A stretch of 64,000 nucleotides of DNA from Neoarius graeffei (taxonomy: Eukaryota; Chordata; Actinopteri; Siluriformes; Ariidae): contig NC_083575.1 in assembly GCF_027579695.1 (NCBI RefSeq), forward strand, positions 38,119,154 through 38,183,153. Reading direction: 5' to 3'. Each line of letters begins with the position of its first letter. Within the stretch, counting starts at the first letter, position 1. The notes beneath the pieces are model-generated. The model did not search any database. It had not been told where the DNA came from and was given only the letters and a program-made list of their open reading frames with translations. The position numbers and the translations under genes are program-made. Below, piece after piece: positions 20,939 through 30,616 of the stretch.

Positions 20939-21904
20939 TAAATACAGTTTTCTGCATCTCGCTCCTTTTTCTTTTATGTTTGTCGCCTTCCTCGCATTCA
21001 AACCGATTTGAGCCAAAGTCCACTACATGTCCAAAATGGCGGTCGCGTTTACGAAGGTCACGTGACTGAAAAGGGTCCATAGCAAGTTATGAGTGTTTGA
21101 AATATGCTCTGTAATATATCAGTCCATATGTCAAAGCAATGGCCGTAAACGAGATTCGCTGAGACCTGTGCGAGACATCGTAGGACCAAAGTAAAACCTA
21201 CAGCAGAACTCAAAGTGACCAACATCTGCCAATGTTGTCAAAAGACGCACGTGCCCTCCTTCGAATGCTGATGTAATCAAGCCGGAAGTTTTCCCTGTGT
21301 CCGAAATCGCTCCCCATTCACTATATAGGGCACTATATAGTGGGGACGCCATTTTGTAGTGCTGTCCGAAACCTTAGTGAGGATTATGTGGGAAATGCGC
21401 TCAGTATAATATGTATTTATTATTTTGAAAACCCACCAGCCGCCCAATCTGGCATGTTTTAATTGTGCGACAGTAATGGCGTAAATACCAGCACGACGGA
21501 CTAGTCCTTATCCTGTCGTCTTTCCAACTCTTCTCTACTCCACGTTGATTCAAAGTCGTATGGAATAATCTCCATCACTGATGAAGCTGGCAAATCTCGA
21601 AATTAATCTAAATTGGAATGATATGGCGATGTGGCCACTGTGTAAACAGTTTTCAAAATGGCAGTGCCGATACTTCACGTTTGAAGTTTCGCACAAGTCT
21701 CGTGAAGATCACGCGGATAAGTGACGCCTGCCGTGGACCATACGAACTACATTCAACATGGCTAAAAACTGAAAAGGCTGATAAGTGTAATATAATATGC
21801 CAATATGAGTCACGATATAAGGTTAATAAAACCGAAAACATAATTGAATAATACATTAATTAAGAAATAAAGCAAGTTTAAAAATGACTTCAGTTACCCT
21901 TTAA

Positions 21905-22405
21905 AGATATTCAGAACAATACAATAGTACAATGCATCAATACATCAATAGTTGCCAGTAAATTTCTAAACCAGCAAAAAACATGTATATGGGCCTAAAA
22001 TTAAACCACCAATAAGTGTTCCATTTTACCAATAGCTAAAAGTGAATGGATTATGATTCATATTAATTACAACAACCTTTTGACTGAACTGACACAGCTA
22101 TCTCTTCTTCTGCTGCTGCTGCTGCTTCTTCTGCTTCTGATAACTATCTGCCTCTTTGCTCAAGCCTGCTCACAAAGTCTTGCTCATGTAGACAAAAGTC
22201 ATACCAGTCTCCATTCATAACTGAGTTTCTGTCAAATCAAAAGTTCTACCCTTCAGTCTCAACAAAGCCCCACATCGACCGAGAGTTCAGTCCACCCTGC
22301 TTTTCCTCTGCTAACTGGTGATTGACGCAAGTCTGGTATGTAATGTAATAAGTGCTAATTAGGCTAATGAAATGGTATTTTCTGGAGTTCCCCTTTGCTT
22401 CTGAA
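21905..22405. other. No gene recognised
   Basis: A/T-rich sequence with a short CTG/CTT run near 22110-22130. Confidence 0.5.
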
Positions 22406-22431
22406 AACACACACACACAAACACACACACG

Positions 22432-22481
<50 letters not shown>
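22406..22481. repeat. (AC)n microsatellite with a (GC)n core
   Basis: An AC run interrupted by GCGCGCGCGC near 22431-22440. Confidence 0.95.
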
Positions 22482-22484
<3 letters not shown>

Positions 22485-22579
22485 TCCTGTAATGCTGAAA
22501 ATTTCCATAAGCAAGCCCAAGTATGCATGATCTTTAGTGCACTACCATGCCAAAGGTCTTATGACTAATTAGAGCTCAG

Positions 22580-22615
<36 letters not shown>
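22580..22615. repeat. (GA)n microsatellite
   Basis: A pure GA run of about 17 units. Confidence 0.95.
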
Positions 22616-22620
<5 letters not shown>

Positions 22621-22644
22621 TGCTGTACAGTAGAAAACCACATC

Positions 22645-23115
22645 AGGTTCCACTCTTGTCACCCAAGAACCAGAATCTGAGGCTCAACTTCAGATTGCAA
22701 AAAACATCACCTGGCCAGTTTTCACCTATCCATTTTTGTTGAACTTGTGCTCACTGTAACCTCAGTATGTTATGCATTCTGAGATGTTTTTCTGCTCACC
22801 ACAGCTGTAACAAGTGCTTATTTGAGTTACCATAGCCTTCCTGTAAGCTCAAACCAGTCTTGCCATAATCTCGCTCATCAACACAGCATTTCTGCCCGCA
22901 GAGCTGCCATGCACTGGATTACTTTTTTGTTTGTTTTTAGGGTTTTTTTTTTCCACCATGCTGTGTAAACTCTAGAGACTGTTGTGTGTGAAAATCCCAG
23001 GAGATCAGCAGTTTCTCAAATACTCAAACCAGCCCATCTGGCACCAGCAACCATGACAAGCTTTGAAAAGCACTGTGTTGCTGCCACATGATTGGCTGAT
23101 TGGATGATTACATGA
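22645..23115 (-). mobile_element. HTH-fragment Tc1-like MITE, degenerate copy
   Basis: In reverse this matches the family seen at 34839-35389. Shared blocks are GAGATGTTTTTCTGCTCACC, TGTGTAAACTCTAGAGACTG and GATCAGCAGTTTCTCAAATA. The outer termini are lost or unclear. Confidence 0.75.
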
Positions 23116-23137
23116 ATGAGCAGGTATATGTGTACAT

Positions 23138-23138
<1 letters not shown>

Positions 23139-23191
<53 letters not shown>
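23139..23191. repeat. (GT)n microsatellite
   Basis: A pure GT run of about 26 units. Confidence 0.95.
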
Positions 23192-23192
<1 letters not shown>

Positions 23193-23586
23193 TTAAAGAC
23201 TGTTTACTCTGAGCCAGATCTCCTGTTCTAAGGCGCACCCAAATGTTTGTCCCCGTTTCCTCCACAATGGGCAGCACAGGAGGCAGCGAGAGAGCAGTGT
23301 GTTTATCTCTAAAAGCTTTGTGTGTATTCTGAGGTGAGCAAATTGCTGTGTGGCACTGAAGTGTTCTTCTGAGGCTTGGAGAAACTGCCCTCACACACAC
23401 ACGAACTGGGTTACCTCATGAACACAGAAAAATATACTAAACCTGTGTCAGAACAGGACATACAAAAAGGAAGGAGGGAGGGAGGGACGGAGAGACGGAG
23501 AACTCAGACTTTCTGCAGATTGTGTTTCAGCTTGTGCAGTTATTAATGTTGCAATACAAATGCAGTGCAGTTGATTCATAAGGTTG

Positions 23587-23589
<3 letters not shown>

Positions 23590-23642
<53 letters not shown>
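23590..23642. repeat. (GT)n microsatellite
   Basis: A pure GT run of about 26 units. Confidence 0.95.
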
Positions 23643-23645
<3 letters not shown>

Positions 23646-24041
23646 CAAGGCAGTAAAGGAACTATCTCGGACACTGTAACCTATTTCACAACCAGCATCT
23701 CATAACTAGGCAACAATATCCATAAGTTATAAAATTATGCCTGAGCTGAGATGGAACATTAGTCACAAGCATGTTATTGATTATCTAGGACTCTGGTTAC
23801 ATCCGAAGTTGCTGTAGGTATAATCATTCTAGTGTTGAAAGAGAGCCAAAGTCTTGGACAACTGTCTACTGTTGTAATAAAACATTACAACGAACTCAAT
23901 AGCAGTAAACAATGATGCTTAAGGAGTATATTTTGTACATCTGGGATTGTGTGTATGTGCTTGAAAGCAGTTTGAATTTATAGTTTAGTACTGTATAATA
24001 ACCCAATAAACATGTAATATAGTTTACACATATTCCATTCA

Positions 24042-24063
24042 TTATGTGTGTGTGTGTGTGTGT
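24042..24063. repeat. (GT)n microsatellite, short
   Basis: About 11 GT units. Confidence 0.9.
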
Positions 24064-26744
24064 TTCGAGGTCTTCATTGTCTTTATTTCAATGAAACAGT
24101 CACTTACTCAATCCAACCGTTCATTCCTTCATTCCAACATTCCACCACTTGATTCTCATAATCTTCTGTATTCTAGTTTCTGAATCGCTCAGTGTTTTAG
24201 TATCCTTTATTTCAGCAGTAAAGGATTAAAGTCTCTGTTACGTCTCTATCTCCCTGAGGCTAACAAGTGAAAAGGACTGAAGAAGCAGACCTCTGTGACT
24301 TTCTTCAAGCCTTCGCCTACAGACGTGGACATTAAGCTAATTAAAGACTAAAGAACACTGACTAACATTTCGACTTGTTTTCCTGTCAATAAATGAAGTC
24401 TTTTGTTTGTTTGGCCTTTTCAAAAGTATTGTTCTCATTTCAACTGGTAAATTGGTGCGTTCATTAGAAAGAAATTGATTGCTGCATGAGCTGGGTGAAT
24501 AAATAATTAAGTTATATTGAATAGGTTATGTGGGTGAGCTTAATGGATGCCTCTTTCAAGGGCATTTCCAAGGGTAGTACCCAAAGAATTGGGCCAATTA
24601 GGTCTGTCCTGTGTCCTGAATGAGTCACTGTTCCCATCAAGGCTTAGAATTTTATGTCCCCTGTGTACTATGATAACAGTGAATGGGGCAATAAAGTGAA
24701 GCCTTCTGATATACAGAAGAGGGGGCTGATTATCTGAAGGTCCATTTCCTCCCAATCAATTCACTTTCCATAGATATGTAAAGGACGGATGTGGGAATTT
24801 AACCAAAGCCCAGTTTGGTTCGGGGCAAAACAAGGAAACCCGCAGAGCACAAGCAGCCCACAAGCACCTAAACACTAGCAGCAGGACAAAGTAAGCATAC
24901 AATGAAAATAACCGAGCAAAACCAAACAAGGGATTCTGACAAGCCAAACACCCCTGACGACATCACTCAGTAGGAGTAAGGGAGAAAGAGAGAACACAAA
25001 GACAGAAGGACATACTGAGCTGAATAGAGAGGGAGGGGTGAGCAGATGAGATGATGTGTGTATGCATGTAGGTCTGCCGAGGGCAATTAGCGCACGGGCA
25101 TATCACCTTTTGCATAAACAGGATGGATTGCTGGAGGGGCCAGGATGCACTCATGCTCAAACAAAGGGCTCTATCTCTATCTGTGACCCCTTCTCGTGCT
25201 ATCCAGACTCACCACTGCACACTTCCTTCCTGCAGTGCACACTGACCAAAATAAAACCGAAGAACAATCGGTCTAGTTAGGGCCCAGGGAAGTGTTTCAT
25301 TTTTCACATAAACCTACCCTTAGGATGAGGAGTCCATGTTTCACGTAATCATCCTTCAGCTGTTCTGTTGGAAAACTACAGACCCAGCTGTTGTTTACAT
25401 CAGCGGACCATTGGGTGGACACTGCAAAGTCCTGAGACTGTGGACAAGCCTGAGGATAGATATGAGGTTAATTCTGTACTTTATGCTCAGGTGTTAGTAG
25501 GCCTATTTGTAATGGTGCACAATTTATGGTCTGTATAATTTAACAGCTGTTTGGATTACAGGTAGAGGGAGGACTGGACAGAGCTGACACATGAGCAATG
25601 ACTGAGATAGTACACAGCCAAATGGTGGGATGAGTCGCAGAAAGTGTGAGTAAGACTGTTGCCTGCTGTGGTGAGGTGAACTTGTTAGATAATGTGGAAT
25701 GAGAGGGACCAGAGGTTGTAAAGTAGTGGCGCCTGACAGTCCAGCGTCTGAACGTACCATTCCTCCAGATGTCTGGGGGTGGTTCCAGATGGTAGACACC
25801 TGGCCCTTGTGTTGTGTGGTGAGTCTGGATGTGTAGGGATGTGAAGCCGAGTAAATATGGTATGGAAAACTGTTGTTCAGCAATCAGTCATTCGTCAAGG
25901 ACTTGAGTCATTTATGGAGCAAAGGGAGGGGCAGCGATATTCATATCAGAGATACTCATATCAAAAGACTGAAGCACTTCAATAAACAATACAATCAAGA
26001 ATGATATGTAATCTAGAGTCAACACTTTGTCAGACATGAGTGAATGATGAAACCATGAGAACACAGGCAAAAGTTTGTCCTTCCTCTATGACTGGGGTTC
26101 ACAGAAAACACACATACATTCACTCAGACACACAGGCCAGTCATATTTCCCAGGGCCAGAGCTGGATCGCTAAATCACAAATGCTGGCAGGCTTACAGGA
26201 GCTCACTGAGAGCATGCTGTATTTCCTAGGGCTTCTGTAGCTCAAGGCTCAGTATTCCTACTGCCTTTCGAGTCAGGCCAGAGCCCACCACAGAGCATGT
26301 TTACTGGCTGTAGGAATATGCAATATTTGGTCCTGTCCAAAGCAGGCTCAGTGGTCAGGATGTGTACAAACACAGCGCATAATGGTCTGGCCTGTGGATT
26401 CCCTGCAGGGTCAGAGCACTGGGAGGGGACTGATAACATGGTGCGTGCTGCTTTTAGCAGATTTAGTGAGAGATGCCGGCTTGATAAACATTTGCACAAC
26501 ATTTAAGTTATAATGTTTGATGGGTGGATTAGAGTGGATTCACTGACTTCTCTGAATTTACAAGCCTTACAGCAGGTATGATTGAGACATGCTATGACTC
26601 AACAGCAGCCTGGTCAAAACAGCAAGCACATGAAACACACTGTGTGTTTATTCTTATTTACTTAGACTTTATCATTGCCATAAAAATCTGGTCACTTTCC
26701 TGGTACATTCCTAGTGGATATTTAATTTATCGTTTAGTGACTGG
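24064..26744. other. No gene recognised
   Basis: About 2.7 kb of mixed-composition sequence with no supported exon, terminal repeat or tail. It is one of the longer repeat-poor stretches in the intergenic part. A few frames of 60-120 codons show no domain features. Confidence 0.5.
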
Positions 26745-26866
26745 AACCTACTGAACAATCACCAGCTGTGTACCTTGCCCTTGAGCCCTCAATTGCTCAG
26801 TTGTATAAAAAGAGATAAATGGACGTCACTCTGGATCATGGCGTCTGCCAAATGCCATAAATGTAA
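26745..26866 (+). repeat. L2-type 3' tail fragment
   Basis: Ends GGCGTCTGCCAAATGCCATA and AATGTAA, preceded by TACCTTGCCCTTGAGCCCTC. This is the conserved tail of fish L2 LINEs and of SINEs that borrow it. Confidence 0.7.
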
Positions 26867-27335
26867 TTTTTTTTTTTTTTAAGGATAACAAAAAGCAGAA
26901 AGTCAGACCACACAATGCTGCATTGTTTTGAAACTCACAGAAGACTGGCCTGTGGATAAGCTGCCTATAATGAATGGAAATGTAATACCTGACATGTATG
27001 TAATGACTGGCTGTATCTGTGAAACTGCGCTGATTCATATCCTGTGTCACCACTGTGTCTGACAAGTCGAAATGAGACCACACTAAAGCAAGCTCCACTT
27101 GAGCACCTTTTGTGCAGTCTTTGAATGTAGTCTGATTAAAAGTACTTATATCATGTATGTGTCTCAGACTGATTATAAACAGTGTATCATAAAGCCATCT
27201 GTCCATATGGTCCTGCCTCACCCTTGCATGTCCGCTCTCGTTCTCTTGGCGTTGATAGGAGAAATGTAGGTCAGTGTCGTAATACAAACTTCAGCATAGT
27301 TTGAGAAGAGAGATAGAAAGTCCTGGCAGGTGACT

Positions 27336-28223
27336 TGTTTACCCGGGGCTGTACATTAACCTTTTTTGCACATAGCACTTGTGCTACAGAGGTTGACAGA
27401 TTTGCAGGACAGGCCACAAAATTGTAGCACGAGTACAAAACATCTGTTACCGTCTCTAAAAACAACCACAAGTAGCACAAGTTCATCACTTAATTGCCAG
27501 TACGTGACTGGCAAAGGACGTGAATGTTGCATACAGGACACACAAAATCCAAACGTAACAAGAAATGTTTTCAGACACATCTACAAATTTTCCTGTTCGT
27601 TTTGTTTCATTTCATTTGGTGGTGGTTCTTCTTGAGTTTCTTCCTTCTGGGCTGGTTTGGGGTTTGGGGTTTTGGTTTAGCACTTGAACATGTCACTTTA
27701 TTTTGTCATCATCTAGCTAGCTTGTTTTCATGGTTTAATGTGTTAACATCATCATACGGGAGTGCTTCTGTGTCTGCATCTGCAGTCAACATGCACAAGT
27801 CCACACAGACACAAAATTTAATTCAAAATACTTTGCCATTTTGTTTTATTTAGACCGCAAGAGACAGATCTGCTGTGCTTGAGCTTCAGAAATGATTGGG
27901 GAAATATAACTTACGCTACGGCTCTACTTGATCAATAAAAGAGCTTTGCTAACAAAAAGCTATTTGATTCAGAAAACAGCAACTTTACCAACACACTACT
28001 GAAAAATGTAGTTAACCTGGTAACGCCGTTACTTATAGCAAAGCTACTGGCCAACACTGCTAGCTAGCTCGACTCGCTGAGGAACAAACCCTCACTTCAC
28101 ACAAACAGGCAGCTCTGTCTCTCTCACACACACGCAACTGTATCATACACATGCTACTGCGGTAAATTAATTCATCGCACAGACCGATTTTTTTCGTAGC
28201 ACCTGTACAGCCCTGTGTTTACC
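27336..28223. mobile_element. hAT-like non-autonomous element with 8-bp duplication
   Basis: The element body is 27344-28215. The flanks TGTTTACC (27336-27343) and TGTTTACC (28216-28223) are identical 8-mers, the duplication size of hAT transposons. The termini CGGGGCTGTACA and TGTACAGCCCTG are inverse with one difference, and GTGCTAC is also shared just inside. No transposase frame is recognisable in the 872 bp. Confidence 0.82.
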
Positions 28224-28431
28224 GCTTCCATATTGCACTTTTGCTAAAACACTGCTTTAATGCCAGATGCATAACAAAAAAATTTCCCAGGACCATTGGG
28301 AAAGAAAACCAGACAGACAGTTGGAATTTCGATTTATGTCCCATTTATCTCTTGTCCCATCATATAGGAGTGTCGTGTGCATAAGATTTTTGGTCTGGCA
28401 TCACCATACACACACAGAAACACAAGATGAA

Positions 28432-28940
28432 CATGCAAAAGTATGTGGACACCTGAGTATTGAACATCCGATTCCAAAACCATAAGTATGAATTTTGAGC
28501 TGGTCACCCTTTGCTGTTATAACAGACTCTACTCTTCTGAGAAGGCTTTCCACTAGATTTTGGAGCATGACTGTGGGAATTTGTACCCATTCAGTCACAA
28601 GAGCACAAGAGGTTGGGTCGGGCAAGAAGGTCTCATCCGATGTCGGTGTTTCAGTTCATCCCAAAGGTGTTCAATGGACTTGAGGTCAGAGCTCAGTGCA
28701 GGCCACTTGAGTTCTTACAAACTAACCTTGGCAAACTATGGACTTTGTTTTGTGCACAGTGGCATTGTCATGATGGAATAGGCTCATGCTTCTTAGGCTG
28801 AGTGAAAGGAAATGATAATGCAACAAGATACAAAGACATTCTGGACAATTGTGTTTCCAACTTTGTTGCATTAGCTTGGAGAAGACTCTCATAAGGGTGT
28901 TATAGTCCGGTGTCCACATACCTTTGGCCAAGCATTGACT
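28432..28940. mobile_element. Tc1-like fragment
   Basis: The left part GCAAAAGTATGTGGACACCT and the right part GGTGTCCACATACCTTTGGC are inverted termini. The interior carries the reverse complement of a transposase region (for example TTTTGGAGCATGACTGTGGG), which is too degraded for a frame. The TA flanks are not clear. Confidence 0.7.
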
Positions 28941-29019
28941 TGATATTTTGATTAAAGTTGTGTTGTGAAAGTTTTAAATTGTTTCTAGACCTGCAATAAT
29001 CATAAAAGGTGAATGGTAC

Positions 29020-29332
29020 TGTGGCAGCGGGGGCGTGGTCAAGTGCCGGTCTGTGACAGGAGGGCGGAGCCAAGGAAGGTGAGTGGCAGAATCACTACAC
29101 CTGACGGTAATTAACCTGTGTTTTGTGTGTCTTCCCAGTAACCGCGCCCTATTTAAGGAGGCAGAGGAGAGCTCATCCCGGGACAAGAACACAGCGTGTG
29201 TGTGTTTTTGTTTCTCTAACAGAATAAAACTAGGCTGTTATACTGAAAAGTCTGGCAATAAAAAGCCTATTAGTACCTGAAGCTTTGTCCTGCCGTCCTC
29301 TGTGCTCCACCCACACTTCAGAGAGCTCTACA
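29020..29332 (+). repeat. 5' LTR of gypsy copy 2
   Basis: Begins TG and ends CA. A TATA-like CCCTATTTAAGG lies near 29146, and two polyadenylation-type AATAAAA motifs lie near 29223 and 29257. Confidence 0.93.
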
Positions 29333-29333
29333 G

Positions 29334-29351
29334 TGGTGCCAAAACCCGGGA
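29334..29351 (+). promoter_or_regulatory. Primer-binding site (minus-strand primer)
   Basis: TGGTGCCAAAACCCGGGA follows the 5' LTR by one base and begins with TGG, the complement of a tRNA CCA end. I could not assign the tRNA. Confidence 0.7.
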
Positions 29352-29379
29352 CAAGGTGGAGCACCAACCTCGCAGCCCC

Positions 29380-30254
29380 ATGGAATCCTCCCCGTTCGTG
29401 GACCTGTCCACGCCCTCGCCACGGCTCAGCAAAGCCAGCACCAGGCGCTCGTCACGCTCCAAAAGGAGCAAGAGCGGCGCTTCGAAGCCCTGGTGCTGGC
29501 CCAGCAGGAAGATCGCGAGGCGTTCCGGCATCTCCTCGCATCGGCGGGGTCCACCAGCGCCCCGGCCGCGGGCCCATCTCCCCTCACCGTGACCAAGATG
29601 GGCCCGCAAGACGACCCCGAGGCGTTTCTCACATTGTTCGAGCAGGTCGCCGAAGCCTCGGGGTGGCCGATGGAGCAGCACGCGGCGCGCCTCTTCCCCC
29701 TCCTGACGGGAGAGGCGCAGCTGGCCGCGCTACAGCTCCCCGCCGACCACCGGCTGGCCTACGCGGACCTTCGCCGGGCTGTCCTCCAGCGCATGGGGCG
29801 CACACCAGAACAACAGCGCCAGCGCTTCCGCGCACTGCGGTTGGAGGAAGTCGGCCGGCCGTTCGCGTTCGGCCAGCAGCTCCGGGACGCCTGCTGGCGG
29901 TGGCTGAGGGCTGACGATCGCGACGCCGAGGGAATCATCGATCAGGTGGTGCTGGAGCAGTTCATCGCCCGCTTACCAGCCGGAACCGTGGAGTGGGTCC
30001 AGTGCCACCGCCCGGCGTCGCTGGATCAGGCAGTAGGACTGGCGGAGGATCATTTGGTGGCTGTTCCGGCGGCAGGACAACCGACGACGTCTTCTCTTCT
30101 CTCCTCTTCTCTCTCTCTTTCTCCCCTCCCTTCTGTGTCCCGTCCTCGCCCCATTCCCCCACCACGGAGGCGGGGGCCAGCTCCGGCCCACCGCACCCGT
30201 GGTGCCCTCCCGTTTCTCCCTTCTGTGTCTGTCTCTCCCCCCCCCCTCAGGTGA
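29380..30254 (+). pseudogene. Gypsy gag with SCAN-like capsid segment, frameshifted
   Basis: Gag packages the element's RNA in cytoplasmic particles. The likely start is ATG 29380 (MESSPFVDL). That frame is lost around 29400-29412, and the main gag frame is the one open at 29493-30254. Within it, 29598-30054 resembles a SCAN domain: DDPEAFLTLFEQVAE, then QRQRFRALRLEEV, LRDACWRWLRADDRD, VLEQFIARLPAG and VGLAEDHL in the same order as in SCAN (RFRQF.., CWLRPE.., LELLVLEQFL..LP, ALVEDL). Mammalian SCAN domains are known to derive from the capsid region of Gmr1-like gag, so this fits. After 30060 the frame runs through a C/T-rich tract with no protein character, and the zinc knuckle lies in another frame, so a second indel is present. 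Confidence 0.8.
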
Positions 30255-30616
30255 GTGAGCCCCAGAGCACCGGTGCAGAGGGAAAGCCTGGGCCGGTTTG
30301 CTGGTGCTGTGGGGAGCCGGGCCACCTGCAACAACAGTGCGCAGCAATGGAGGTGGGCGCGGTGGTACGGATCCCCGACACGCCAGAAACTGCCCTCGAT
30401 CGGGCCGGAGTGTATCGCATACCGGTGAGTGTACAAGGGGCTACATATCAGGCGTTGGTGGATTCTGGTTGCAATCAGACCTCGATTCGCCAAAGCCTGG
30501 TGCAAGACGAGGCATTGGGGGGAGCACAGGGGGTGAAGGTGTTGTGTGTGCACGGGGATGTTCACAGCTACCCTTTGGTGTCGGTCCACATATTTTCAGA
30601 GGGGAAAAATCTATAG
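30242..30616 (+). pseudogene. Gypsy zinc knuckle and protease segment
   Basis: A CCHC knuckle, CWCCGEPGHLQQQC (30300-30340), is followed by a retroviral-type aspartic protease with the active-site triplet in ALVDSGCNQTSI (Asp codon at 30461). The frame ends at TAG 30614-30616 after an A/G-rich tract. The protease end (LILGTDWLG near 30655) is found in the next frame, so one indel lies near 30595-30612. The protease would release gag and pol products. Confidence 0.8.

Larger units (their letters stand above)
20426..21078 (+). mobile_element. THAP-encoding non-autonomous transposon (ISL2EU-like?)
   Basis: The ends GGACCCTTTTCACGTGACGT and the inverse CACGTGACTGAAAAGGGTCC are each flanked by AT (20424-20425 and 21079-21080). 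A 2-bp AT duplication is the known signature of ISL2EU transposons, some of which carry THAP fingers. P-type elements also carry THAP but make 8-bp duplications, which are not seen. Inside are a short THAP exon and a large palindrome. The superfamily is an inference. Confidence 0.65.
19940..21904. mobile_element. Terminal-repeat element containing two later insertions
   Basis: The left end TTAAAGGGGAACTGAAGGCA pairs with the right end TGACTTCAGTTACCCTTTAA. TTAA is present at both outer edges, which fits a piggyBac-type TTAA target but could equally be part of the repeat. Removing the SINE (19983-20352) and the THAP element (20426-21078) leaves an element of about 900 bp without a transposase. 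A sub-region near 21295-21375 (TTCACTATATAGGGCACTAT) looks like a further repeat fragment. Confidence 0.6.

Noticed and set aside
23005-23648. Frames rich in THTHTH on the minus strand
   Set aside because: These are translations of GT/AC microsatellites, not proteins.
28267-28485. 72-codon frame next to the hAT-like element
   Set aside because: No domain features; it lies across unrelated spacer and the start of a Tc1 fragment.
29285-29914. 209-codon proline/arginine-rich frame in the gypsy 5' region
   Set aside because: It is an alternative frame of gag in G/C-rich sequence. The gag frame with the SCAN-like segment is the real one.
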